64,000 bases of DNA from Myroides indicus (GTDB lineage Bacteria > Bacteroidota > Bacteroidia > Flavobacteriales > Flavobacteriaceae): assembly GCF_004364575.1 (NCBI RefSeq), contig NZ_SOAG01000014.1, positions 1 to 64,000 of the forward strand. Reading direction: 5' to 3'. The notes below the pieces were generated by a model that worked only from the letters and a program-made list of their open reading frames with translations, was not told the DNA's origin and did not search any database. The position numbers and the translations under genes were made by a program. Below, one piece after another: positions 52,998-61,375 of the stretch (positions within the stretch are counted from its first letter, which is position 1; each line of letters opens with the position of its first letter).

Positions 52998-53984
52998 ATG
53001 GATCATTTAATTAACCATCCCGGGTTATTATTCGTTTTCGGCATTGTAATCTTTGTTATGCTTTTGTTGGATTTAGGCGTTTTTAATAAAAACAGCCATG
53101 TAGTGTCTACAAAAGAAGCTTTGATTTGGACTGTGGTTTGGATTGGATTGGCAATGTGTTTTAGCGGAGTTATTTATTACTACATGGATTTTGAAAATTT
53201 TGCCAGATTTCAATCTGCCTACTGGATAGAAAAAGCTCTTTCAATAGACAATTTATTTGTTTTTATTTTAGTATTTACCTTTTTTAAGGTTCCTAAAGAA
53301 CTACATCATCGAGTGTTGTTTTGGGGGATTATAGGAGCTTTGATTTTTAGAGCTATATTTATATTTGCCGGAGTAGAATTGATTAATCACACCTATTTGC
53401 CTGCAATGACGATTTGGGGAAAAGAAATCCAGATTAATGTGGTGTTAACCATCTTTGGTGTATTTCTTCTCGTTTCTGGTATTAAATCTTGGTTTGCCAG
53501 TGATGACCACAGCAATGAAGAAGACCTAAGTAAAAACTTTGCAGTGCGTATGGTGCACCGGTTCTTTAAAGTGAGTAAAGAGTATGACGGAGATAAGTTT
53601 TTTACGGTTCAAAACGGAATAAAAATGGTAACCCCGCTTTTTGTAGCGCTGATGGTGATAGAATTTACAGATTTGGTTTTTGCAGTAGACAGCATACCGG
53701 CAATATTTGCTATTGCCCCTGACGATCCGTTTATCCTTTATACGTCAAATATTTTTGCTATTTTAGGATTGCGTTCGCTTTATTTCTTGCTTGCAAACTT
53801 TATGGATAGATTCTCAAAACTCAAGTATGGACTGGCAATTATTTTGTCATTTATCGGAATAAAAATGATTATTTCTCCCTTTGTACATATTGAATCTACC
53901 GTTTCTCTTTCTGTAATTATAGGAGTTTTAGTCCTTTCGGTAGTTGCTTCCTTTCTGTTTCCTCCTAAAACGAAAGAAATTTAA
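52998..53984 (+). CDS. TerC/Alx family integral membrane protein
   Basis: 328 aa with about nine transmembrane helices. TerC signatures are visible: acidic residues in LDLGVFNKNSHVVSTKEALI, EKALSIDNLFVFILVF and VIEFTDLVFAVDSIPAIFAI, plus YTSNIFAILGLRSLYFLLA. Members of the family (Alx, MeeF/MeeY, TerC) export manganese or metallate exoenzymes and proteins at the inner membrane; this sequence has the Alx-like length. The cytoplasmic loop (about 170-200) is charged. Monocistronic with a strong terminator. Confidence 0.9.
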   Translation: MDHLINHPGLLFVFGIVIFVMLLLDLGVFNKNSHVVSTKEALIWTVVWIGLAMCFSGVIYYYMDFENFARFQSAYWIEKALSIDNLFVFILVFTFFKVPKELHHRVLFWGIIGALIFRAIFIFAGVELINHTYLPAMTIWGKEIQINVVLTIFGVFLLVSGIKSWFASDDHSNEEDLSKNFAVRMVHRFFKVSKEYDGDKFFTVQNGIKMVTPLFVALMVIEFTDLVFAVDSIPAIFAIAPDDPFILYTSNIFAILGLRSLYFLLANFMDRFSKLKYGLAIILSFIGIKMIISPFVHIESTVSLSVIIGVLVLSVVASFLFPPKTKEI

Positions 53985-54008
53985 AAATAGATAAATTGCT
54001 GAATATCT

Positions 54009-54052
54009 AACCCCTGATAGTTTTTGCTAAACAAAAAAACTGTCAGGGGTTT
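54009..54052. terminator. Terminator between TerC gene and cytochrome gene
   Basis: AACCCCTGATAGTTTTT (54009-54025) pairs with AAAAACTGTCAGGGGTT, one T-G pair, loop of about ten bases. Serves the convergent pair. Confidence 0.85.
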
Positions 54053-54069
54053 ATTGCATAATAGTTTTA

Positions 54070-54498
54070 TTATTTCAAACTTTCGGAGGGCTTTGCTGTT
54101 CCTCTGTGACACATTGTACAGGAAACTACATCTATTTTTTCTGGTTCAGGACTGTTTTGCCAATTAAAGTTTTCGGCATTAATCTTTTGCGTCATTAAAA
54201 TCATGTGTCGGGCAAATTCTTTTTCTTTTTTGGAGTCGCTGGCAAAATCCAACTCTCCTTTTTTTCCGCTCGGGTCTTCGCTGTGACAGTAATTGCATTT
54301 TACCCCTAAAGCCTTATTGTATCCTTTCATCAAAGTTTTTAGGCTGTCATTTGAAATAGTGGAAGGCAGTACTTTTAGGTTTTTCCATTCGCTCTCATTC
54401 ATTACCTTATCCGTAATGGTCGCCTTAGAAGTAAAGGCATATAGAATAGTCAAAATAGCAATAAAGCCACTAATTAATAATAGGTGCTTGATTTTCAT
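54070..54498 (-). CDS. Dihaem c-type cytochrome, reaction-centre cytochrome c subunit-like
   Basis: 142 aa. N-terminal signal/anchor (about 5-24), then two haem-binding sites, CNYCH (about residue 73) and CTMCH (about 130), each with a nearby Met (LITLMTQKI type segment ARHMILMTQKINAENF). The spacing, with DFASDSKKEKEFARHM between the sites, fits the 'photosynthetic reaction centre cytochrome c subunit' family, which in non-phototrophs is a periplasmic electron-transfer protein. Its redox partner is unknown. Monocistronic. Confidence 0.83.
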   Translation of the reverse strand: MKIKHLLLISGFIAILTILYAFTSKATITDKVMNESEWKNLKVLPSTISNDSLKTLMKGYNKALGVKCNYCHSEDPSGKKGELDFASDSKKEKEFARHMILMTQKINAENFNWQNSPEPEKIDVVSCTMCHRGTAKPSESLK

Positions 54499-54603
54499 AG
54501 TTTAAACGTTTTTAATAGAATTAGAGAAACTAATTTACGTAAACAATCAATTGGATTGATTATAAATTAGTTACTGGTCAAACGACTAAAAACAAGTTGA
54601 AAA

Positions 54604-55011
54604 CTATTGTGCAGTAATTCCTTTTTTATCAGTAAAGGACAGGTCTTTTAGTTTTTCATCTCCTATTGAGCCTGCCGAAAAAGAATACTTTTTATCAAAT
54701 AATTTTCCGTTTTGAAAAAAGGAAAGCATAAAAGTATTGGTAAGTTGAAAAATATTTTCATCCAACAGCTCTATTTTTTGTGATTGGTTTTGTGATACCA
54801 GAGGAAAAGCATGTCGGAATAAACTCGATTTTCTTCGTTCTCCATCTATGATTCCTTCTGCTTCAGAAACAATCATCACGGCTTCAATCGGTAGATTAGA
54901 ATTGTTAAACAAATAAGCATACCACGCATCTTGCTGAAAATCTGTATTGAATTCTTTGACTATCACTATTTCAATATCCTTCACTAGGGGTATTTCTATA
55001 TCTTTTTTCAT
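54604..55011 (-). CDS. Conserved flavobacterial protein of unknown function
   Basis: 135 aa from ATG 55011 (MKKDIEIPLVKDIEIVIVKE); a longer frame to 55149 would add a low-complexity aromatic stretch that overlaps the promoter box at 55024-55031 and is rejected. The protein is mainly beta: DAWYAYLFNNSNLPIEAVMI, GERRKSSLFRHAFPLV, KIELLDENIFQLTNTFMLSF and GKLFDKKYSFSAG. No signal peptide; likely cytoplasmic. I recognise the pattern as a conserved protein of this lineage but know no function. It is divergent from the DUF5687 gene. Confidence 0.75.
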   Translation of the reverse strand: MKKDIEIPLVKDIEIVIVKEFNTDFQQDAWYAYLFNNSNLPIEAVMIVSEAEGIIDGERRKSSLFRHAFPLVSQNQSQKIELLDENIFQLTNTFMLSFFQNGKLFDKKYSFSAGSIGDEKLKDLSFTDKKGITAQ

Positions 55012-55167
55012 GGATTTTTTTTGCAAATATAAAATTTTTGTCCGCATTAAGAGGAGAGCATAACGGTTGCTTCCTTTCCAAGAAACCTTTTTAAAGAAAA
55101 AATATACAAAAACTGTAACAAAAAAATATAAATACAGTCTAATATACAAATAACATTACGAAACACT

Positions 55168-56640
55168 ATGCATAAGGCGCTTGTTGCACTTGAAAAAAAG
55201 AGAGTTAAAAGAGGAACTAAAAAATTGGATGTATGGGTTACCATCTTTAAATGGCTGGGAATCGTATATTTTGGTTTTTTGTTTTTAGCGTTAGGATTTG
55301 GGGCTTATCCGCTTATTAATGAAAGTTTTCCAGATGAAAATCCGGTTAATTTTATAAGCAGATATTTAACATATTATTTCGTTGTTGAGCTTGTTATGAG
55401 ATTTTTGATGCAAAAATTGCCAACAGCAAATATCAAACCACTATTGACGCTTAATATTCCCCGAAAAAAGATAGTAAGCTTTTTTGTGGGAAAGACATTC
55501 TTTTCCCCTTTTAACTTTATACAGTTATTATTTTTGGTTCCTTTTGCAATTGCCTGCATCATGAATGAAGAAAACAGTGCGCAGATTATTCTTTGGATAA
55601 CGGGTACTTATCTGTATATATGCTGTATGCATTTTGTCAATATTTTATCAGAATCATATAAAAAAGTATTTTATTCTATTGTTGTATTCTTTATTCTGGG
55701 AGGCTTTTTGCAGTATTACAATCTGTTTGATGTAACTATATACACACAATATGTGTTTTTGAGCGTTTATCATTATCCATTTTTGATCATTATACCCCTT
55801 TTATTATTGGGGATACTAAGTTATGCAACGCATCGGTATTACTTGTCTAATTTGTATTTAGACAATCTGATGACTGCCAAAGTAGAAGAAGCCAAAACAC
55901 AGGAAATGTCGTGGCTGGATCGGTTTGGCACACATGCTTTGTTTTTAAAGAATGATATTCGTTTAATTATACGCAACAAACGTGCTAAAACAACGGTTTT
56001 ATTAAGCGTACTGTTTTTGTTTTATGGTTTTTTGTTGTTGAGATTTGGTGAGGGAGAAACAAATTCTATTTACTCTTTAGTTTTTGTAGCCTTTTTTGTT
56101 TCTGGAGGTTTTTTGATGTTGTATGGTCAATACGTGCCCAGTTGGGATTCCTCTTATTACCCGTTAATGATGACGCAAAATATTACCTATAAAAATTACT
56201 TGAAGTCAAAGTGGCTGATCATTGCGTTAGGAACATTGTTGTCTACTCTTTTTTGTTTTTTCTATGCTTTTTTTGATATGAACCTCTTTTATCTGATCAT
56301 TGCCATGGGTATTTTTAATGTGGGAATTAATGGGTACGTCGTTTTATGGGGAGGAGCATATATGAAATCGCCAATGGATCTGACGGCAAATAAAAATGTA
56401 TTTGGCGATAAAAATGCCTTTAACTTAAAAGTGATGCTGATATCGCTTCCTAAAGTAATTTTACCCATTATTTTATTTGTTATAGGAAATTTAATTTATG
56501 CTTTTTGGGGTGGAATTGCAGTTTTAGTACTTGTTGGAATTGCCGGAATGTTTTTCCAAAAACAAGCATTCGGTTACATTGAAAAAATATATAAGAAAGA
56601 AAAATACGATACTTTAAAGTCATTTAAAGAAAACAATTAA
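55168..56640 (+). CDS. DUF5687 family membrane protein, predicted ABC transporter permease
   Basis: 490 aa with about a dozen hydrophobic helices arranged in blocks (55-80, 100-125, 130-240, 285-330, 350-410, 425-475). The N-terminal MHKALVALEKKRVKRGTKKL and the middle RFGTHALFLKNDIRLIIRNKRAKTT are typical of DUF5687, a Bacteroidota family encoded next to ABC ATPases. The gene ends 12 bases before an ATPase gene, so the two proteins probably form one transporter. Substrate unknown. Confidence 0.85.
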   Translation: MHKALVALEKKRVKRGTKKLDVWVTIFKWLGIVYFGFLFLALGFGAYPLINESFPDENPVNFISRYLTYYFVVELVMRFLMQKLPTANIKPLLTLNIPRKKIVSFFVGKTFFSPFNFIQLLFLVPFAIACIMNEENSAQIILWITGTYLYICCMHFVNILSESYKKVFYSIVVFFILGGFLQYYNLFDVTIYTQYVFLSVYHYPFLIIIPLLLLGILSYATHRYYLSNLYLDNLMTAKVEEAKTQEMSWLDRFGTHALFLKNDIRLIIRNKRAKTTVLLSVLFLFYGFLLLRFGEGETNSIYSLVFVAFFVSGGFLMLYGQYVPSWDSSYYPLMMTQNITYKNYLKSKWLIIALGTLLSTLFCFFYAFFDMNLFYLIIAMGIFNVGINGYVVLWGGAYMKSPMDLTANKNVFGDKNAFNLKVMLISLPKVILPIILFVIGNLIYAFWGGIAVLVLVGIAGMFFQKQAFGYIEKIYKKEKYDTLKSFKENN

Positions 56641-56652
56641 TTCAGAAAAGCC

Positions 56653-57357
56653 ATGATTACAGTTGAAAAGTTGACTAAGGTTTACAATCAAAAACAGGTT
56701 CTTAATATAGACAGTCTCGTAATACCTAAAGGACAGAGTATTGGTTTGGTTGGAAATAACGGAGCAGGAAAAACAACTTTTTTTAGTTTGTTACTGGATT
56801 TGATTAAACCGACATCCGGACAGATTTTATCTAAGGGTATAGCTGTTAATGAAAGTGAGGAATGGAAGAACTATACCGGTTCGTTTTTTGACGATTCTTT
56901 TCTGATAGGTTATCTCACGCCGGAAGAATACTTTTTGTTTGTAGGAGAACTGAGAGGAATGAATAAACAGCAGATTTTTGATTATATCAAAGAACACGAG
57001 TACCTTTTTAACGGTGAAGTTTTAAATCAGAAAAAATTTATCCGTGATTTTTCAAAAGGTAATCAGAAAAAAGTGGGAATTGCAGCTGCTTTTATGGGAG
57101 ATCCGGAGTTGGTGATTTTGGATGAGCCGTTTGCTAATTTAGACCCTACCACTCAAATAAGGTTAAAAGAACTGGTTAAACAAAAGATGAAAAGCAGTGA
57201 GATTACAATAGTGATTTCAAGTCATGATTTGCAACATACTTTTGAAGTATCCGATCGAATAATCGCTTTAGATAAAGGGCTGTTAGTTAAGGATGTATTA
57301 ACAAGGGAAAGTACTTTTCAGGAACTGGAAAGTTTTTTCGCAACAGAATCCGTGTAG
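56653..57357 (+). CDS. ABC transporter ATP-binding protein
   Basis: 234 aa. Walker A GNNGAGKTT (about 34-42), Q-loop and helical region, signature FSKGNQKKVGIAAAF, Walker B LVILDEPFANLDP, and switch His in ISSHDLQHTF. Single nucleotide-binding domain; it should dimerise and drive the DUF5687 permease encoded just upstream. Followed by a terminator, so the two genes form a complete unit. Confidence 0.92.
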   Translation: MITVEKLTKVYNQKQVLNIDSLVIPKGQSIGLVGNNGAGKTTFFSLLLDLIKPTSGQILSKGIAVNESEEWKNYTGSFFDDSFLIGYLTPEEYFLFVGELRGMNKQQIFDYIKEHEYLFNGEVLNQKKFIRDFSKGNQKKVGIAAAFMGDPELVILDEPFANLDPTTQIRLKELVKQKMKSSEITIVISSHDLQHTFEVSDRIIALDKGLLVKDVLTRESTFQELESFFATESV

Positions 57358-57390
57358 AGCACATTATATTAGTTGAGTTAGTTAGTAAAG

Positions 57391-57423
57391 AAGTCTGTTT
57401 AAGTTTTTTATTTAAGCAGGCTT
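57391..57423 (+). terminator. Terminator after the ABC transporter unit
   Basis: AAGTCTGTTTAA (57391-57402) pairs with TTAAGCAGGCTT (57412-57423) with two T-G pairs, followed by T-rich sequence. Confidence 0.6.
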
Positions 57424-57448
57424 TCTTTATTTTGGTCTAAGATAATGA

Positions 57449-57475
57449 TTGGTAGAAAAAAGTAACGTATTTTTA
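57449..57475 (+). promoter_or_regulatory. Promoter upstream of sprE
   Basis: TTG at 57449-57451, 16-base spacer, TATTTTTA at 57468-57475. Confidence 0.5.
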
Positions 57476-57539
57476 CAACGCACTTATATACTAAAATAAA
57501 GATTTAAAAGTTTTTAAGTAAAGTTTGATAGATTTGAAA

Positions 57540-60224
57540 GTGAAGAATATTTTAAAATATATTTATATTCCTGTCGTGTTGTTCTTTGTGGTAGCTTGTT
57601 CTGTAAAAAAGGATAAAATGCTCAACAGAGGATATCATGCATTGACTACCAAATACAATATTTTATTCCACGGAAATCTGGCATATGAAGAAGCATTAGA
57701 GGCTTTGAAACAAGGGTATTTTGATGATTACTGGGATATATTGCCAATAGAAAGGATTGATATTAAGGTAAATCCGGAAAAAGAATTTAGAAAAGGACAA
57801 AGCCTGGAGTCTAAAGAAGGCTCAATTTTTGATAATTTTTCATTTGAAGGAGAAGCTCCCGGAATGACTGAAGAAGAGACGACTAGCGGGTTTGAAAGAG
57901 CAGAAGACAAAGCTGTAAAAGCCATCCAGAAACATTCCATGGATATCCGGGGAAGAGAAAGAAACTTCCAGATGGATGAAGCTTATTTGTTGTTGGGTAA
58001 ATCGCGTTACTATGACGGCAGATTTATTCCCGCTTTGGAAGCTTTTAATTATATTTTATTTAAATATCAGGAAAGCGATAAAATAAACGCAGCTAAAGTT
58101 TGGCGAGAAAAAACCAATTTGCGGTTAAAGTATGATGATTTGGCAATTAAAAATCTCAACGAGTTGATCAAAGAGCGCAAAGGCAGAATGGACAAGCAAG
58201 TAGAGGCGGATGCATATGCTACGTTGGCTCAGGGGTATATTAATATTTCGGAAATTGATAATGCGGCAACAGCTTTAAAATCCGCTGTTGAAATAACGCC
58301 AAATAAAGAAGAACAGGCAAGGTATATGTTTATTCTGGGGCAATTATATGGTAAATTAAATAAGAAAGAGGAGGCATATCAGGAATTTCAAAAAGTAATA
58401 GAACTAAACAGAAAATCTCCACGGTTGTATGTAATGCAGGCTCATGCCAGTCAATTTCAGTTAAGAAGAGGTCAGCAGATTGACTCTGTAGATTTTTTAA
58501 ATCAATACAAAAAGTTGCTTAACAATAGAGAAAATCGCCCTTATCTAGATATACTTAACAGACAGGTCGGGCTTTTTTATGAAGATAGAGAGAATACGAA
58601 TCAAGCGTTGAAATATCTGAAAGAAGCTGTAAAGCATGGGAGAGAAGATCAGCAATTAAAAGCGAGAAACTATATTGATATTGCACAAATCTATTTTAAT
58701 ACAGCAGGGTACGCATTATCAGGTCAGTATTATGACAGTGCATTAGCTGTATTGCCGCCAAAAGCAAAAGAAACTTTTGATATTGCAAAGCGAAGAGAAT
58801 CATTAAGAGAAGTTGTGGAGTTAGAGCAAACCGCTCATAATAATGATAGTATTCTCAATCTGGTTGCTATGAATCAAGAGCAGCGTACGGCTTATTTTCA
58901 AAATTACGTAGACGAATTAAGAAAAGAAGATTTTAGAAAACTACAAGCTAATCTAAAGGGAAAAGCCGGAAATCAGGATTATTTTAATATGCCGAGCTTT
59001 GGAGATGCAATAGATTTTGCAACCGGAGGAAGCGGAGTTGCTTCAGGAGGAAAAACATCCTTCTATTTTTATTCTACTCAAGCGACTTCTTATGGAAAAA
59101 TAGAATTTAAAAAACGTTGGGGAAATAGAGGTTTAGCAGATAACTGGCGTTGGTCATCTTCTTCATCCTCATCATCTCCTGCAACAGCGGACTCAGAGGG
59201 AGAACAAGAACAAGTTGCTGAACAGGTAAAAGAAAAACCAACCGTCGGTGAGCCGGAAGATGCAAGATACGATATAGAAGGGTACATCAATCAGATTCCT
59301 GTAGACTCTACGATGATAGCACAACTCAAAAAAGACCGCGATCAGGCTTATTTCGAGTTAGGATCAATCTATAGTGAACGGTTTAAAAAACATGAAATGG
59401 GAGCTGAAAAGTTTGAGTCTTTGTTGATATTTGATCCGGAAGAAAAGCTTGTATTGCCAACACTGTATAAGCTGTATAAAATTTATGAAGAAATAGATCC
59501 GGCAAAAGCGATGGCTGTAAAAAATACAATCACAACCCAGCATCCAGATTCCAGATATGCAAAATTACTGCAAAATATGGCAATAGAATCCGCGAGTGAT
59601 CTGGCTCCGGAACAAGTGTATGCAAACGTGTTTAAAGTATACCAAACCGGAGACTATTTACAGGCTTTTCGCGAAGTTGAAAATACATTGGACAATTTAG
59701 ATAACGAAGATTTTGTGAGTAAATTTGAGCTGTTAAAGGCAAATATTACAGCTCGTATTGATGGATTGGAAAAGTATAAAGAAGCTTTAAATTTTGTTGC
59801 GCTCAATTATAGCTCTACTCCCGAAGGAAAAGAAGCGGCAAATATTCTGGCAGTTAATATCCCTGCTTTAGAAGCAAAGAATTTTTCGGAAGAGGTATCC
59901 AATCGATGGAAAATTGTATTTGAAAGTCCGGTTAAAGACAGTGTCGGAAGAGAAATGAAACGCAAAATGATTGATTATGCCAATTCAAACGCCTATATAG
60001 GAATTAAGTTTTCAGAAGATTTTTATACGAGAGATTCTGTGTTTTTTGTATTGCACGGCTTTACGAGTAAGGAAAATGCGGAAGATGCAATACAAAAACT
60101 GACAGGAAATTCAGAAGGTATTCTTTATGCTATAACAGCCGAGGATTATTCAGTAGTACAAATCAAGAAAAATTGGGATAATTACAAAGCTGTACAAGAG
60201 ATTTCAGAAACGCCAATACCATAA
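57540..60224 (+). CDS. sprE: Gliding motility/T9SS lipoprotein SprE (PorW-like)
   Basis: 894 aa from a GTG start at 57540; no ATG precedes the lipobox, and a TTG at 57525 is the only longer option. The GTG gives MKNILKYIYIPVVLFFVVACS, a textbook lipoprotein signal. The mature protein begins SVKKDKMLNRGYHALTTKYN, the signature of SprE/PorW, followed by many TPR-like repeats (AYLLLGKSRYYDGRFIPALEAF, ADAYATLAQGYINI and others), a Ser/Glu-rich low-complexity linker near residue 540-570, and more helical repeats. SprE is required for gliding and T9SS secretion in Flavobacterium johnsoniae; PorW does the same in Porphyromonas gingivalis. Bactofilin follows after 16 bases. Confidence 0.85.
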   Translation: MKNILKYIYIPVVLFFVVACSVKKDKMLNRGYHALTTKYNILFHGNLAYEEALEALKQGYFDDYWDILPIERIDIKVNPEKEFRKGQSLESKEGSIFDNFSFEGEAPGMTEEETTSGFERAEDKAVKAIQKHSMDIRGRERNFQMDEAYLLLGKSRYYDGRFIPALEAFNYILFKYQESDKINAAKVWREKTNLRLKYDDLAIKNLNELIKERKGRMDKQVEADAYATLAQGYINISEIDNAATALKSAVEITPNKEEQARYMFILGQLYGKLNKKEEAYQEFQKVIELNRKSPRLYVMQAHASQFQLRRGQQIDSVDFLNQYKKLLNNRENRPYLDILNRQVGLFYEDRENTNQALKYLKEAVKHGREDQQLKARNYIDIAQIYFNTAGYALSGQYYDSALAVLPPKAKETFDIAKRRESLREVVELEQTAHNNDSILNLVAMNQEQRTAYFQNYVDELRKEDFRKLQANLKGKAGNQDYFNMPSFGDAIDFATGGSGVASGGKTSFYFYSTQATSYGKIEFKKRWGNRGLADNWRWSSSSSSSSPATADSEGEQEQVAEQVKEKPTVGEPEDARYDIEGYINQIPVDSTMIAQLKKDRDQAYFELGSIYSERFKKHEMGAEKFESLLIFDPEEKLVLPTLYKLYKIYEEIDPAKAMAVKNTITTQHPDSRYAKLLQNMAIESASDLAPEQVYANVFKVYQTGDYLQAFREVENTLDNLDNEDFVSKFELLKANITARIDGLEKYKEALNFVALNYSSTPEGKEAANILAVNIPALEAKNFSEEVSNRWKIVFESPVKDSVGREMKRKMIDYANSNAYIGIKFSEDFYTRDSVFFVLHGFTSKENAEDAIQKLTGNSEGILYAITAEDYSVVQIKKNWDNYKAVQEISETPIP

Positions 60225-60240
60225 GAAAAAGAAAGAAAGT

Positions 60241-60603
60241 ATGTTTGAAAAATTAAAAAAAGCAAATTACGTCGATTCTTTAGGAAGAACAAACCGCATT
60301 GTAGAAGGAACAGTCATAAAGGGAAATATAGAGGCTGTGGCGGATCTGAGACTTGACGGAATCTTGGAAGGAGATTTAATTGTAAAGGGAAGGGTTGTGT
60401 TGGGACCCACTGCGAAAGTAATTGGAAATATAGAATGTGAAAACAGCGATATTGAAGGAGTGGTTGAAGGAAAGATAAAAGTAAGCGATTTACTTCATTT
60501 AAAATCCAACGCTTTGATAAAAGGAGAAATAACCGTTGGAAGACTATCAGTAGAACCCGGAGCAAAAATCGAAGTCAATTGCCAGATGAGAGGAACGGAA
60601 TAA
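60241..60603 (+). CDS. Bactofilin (polymer-forming cytoskeletal protein)
   Basis: 120 aa. Bactofilin core of short glycine- and valine-spaced repeats: IVEGTVIKGNIEAVADLRLD, GILEGDLIVKGRVVLGPTAK, VIGNIECENSDIEGVVEGKI, forming a beta-helix, flanked by short charged ends. Bactofilins polymerise without nucleotide and position cell-wall or motility proteins near the membrane. Encoded 16 bases after sprE and 16 bases before the AtpZ-like gene; the cluster probably shares transcription. Confidence 0.92.
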   Translation: MFEKLKKANYVDSLGRTNRIVEGTVIKGNIEAVADLRLDGILEGDLIVKGRVVLGPTAKVIGNIECENSDIEGVVEGKIKVSDLLHLKSNALIKGEITVGRLSVEPGAKIEVNCQMRGTE

Positions 60604-60619
60604 ATATATTAATTATTGA

Positions 60620-60859
60620 ATGAATAAGCGGCAAACCAGTTCTGTAAATCAATATATACGGTTTTCGGGAATAGCTTTTCAAATGGGAATAGTTATTGCT
60701 GCGGGGATTTATTTAGGTGTTTGGCTGGATGAAAAATATACCAATACTTATTCATTATTCACTGTGATTTGCTCGTTGCTATCGGTTTTTATATCCTTGT
60801 TTTTAGTAATTAGGCAAGTTCATAAAATAGATAAAAGAAATAATAATTATAAACAATAA
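60620..60859 (+). CDS. AtpZ/AtpI family small membrane protein
   Basis: 79 aa with two hydrophobic helices (about 12-30 and 44-64). The motif FSGIAFQMGIVIAAGIYLGVWLDEK with the D-E-K end of the first helix is characteristic of AtpZ/AtpI proteins encoded ahead of ATP synthase operons; they help cation uptake or c-ring assembly. The stop overlaps the next ATG by one base. Confidence 0.85.
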   Translation: MNKRQTSSVNQYIRFSGIAFQMGIVIAAGIYLGVWLDEKYTNTYSLFTVICSLLSVFISLFLVIRQVHKIDKRNNNYKQ

Positions 60860-61260
60860 TGAAACAAAAGGTGTTTGGCTTTGTTAAATATTTGGTGATT
60901 TTTACAGTAGCTATAGGAAGTATTCAGTGGTTAATTGTGAATTTCCTTATGATAAATCAAGAATATTACTACAATACGCTTGAAATTTATGGCTTTCTTT
61001 TTCTGATAACGTTGTTGTTGTATATAGGAGTTGCGTATATCAATAGCGTTTTTTCTCAATATACAGGATATGCTTTTATGGCAAGCAGTTTTTTAAAGAT
61101 GATTCTGTCCGTTATCTTTTTATTGCCAATAATTTTAAAAGATGATCGCTCTTATACGGCAGATGTATTACTTTTCTTTATGCCTTATTTTTTGTATTTG
61201 CTCTTTGAGACGGTTTTTGTAGTTCAATTGTTGAAAGACAAAGCAGAAAGAAATGTTTGA
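60859..61260 (+). CDS. ATP synthase subunit I-like membrane protein
   Basis: 133 aa with four hydrophobic helices (about 10-32, 43-63, 70-95, 103-123). Encoded with a one-base overlap after the AtpZ-like gene and before atpB, the position of AtpI-like assembly proteins in Bacteroidota. The sequence itself (VIFTVAIGSIQWLIVNFLM, FMASSFLKMILSVIFLLPII) carries no strong motif, so the assignment rests on size, topology and location. Confidence 0.7.
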   Translation: MKQKVFGFVKYLVIFTVAIGSIQWLIVNFLMINQEYYYNTLEIYGFLFLITLLLYIGVAYINSVFSQYTGYAFMASSFLKMILSVIFLLPIILKDDRSYTADVLLFFMPYFLYLLFETVFVVQLLKDKAERNV

Positions 61261-61304
61261 TTTATAGAGATATGAGGTGTTTTTATTTTTTATATTATTA
61301 ACAG

Positions 61305-61333
61305 TTGATTATAAATTAAAAATTTTATCTTTG
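61305..61333 (+). promoter_or_regulatory. Internal promoter for the ATP synthase genes
   Basis: TTG at 61305-61307, 18-base spacer, TATCTTTG at 61326-61333: full consensus. It allows atpB onward to be transcribed independently of sprE-bactofilin-atpI. Confidence 0.75.
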
Positions 61334-61375
61334 CACCAAATTTTACAGACCATAATTTTTAATTTCTAAGTAAAA

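Noticed and set aside
55012-55149. N-terminal extension of the 135-aa conserved protein
   Set aside because: The extension is rich in Tyr/Phe/Lys, overlaps a -7 promoter box and the divergent intergenic region, and is not needed for the conserved domain.
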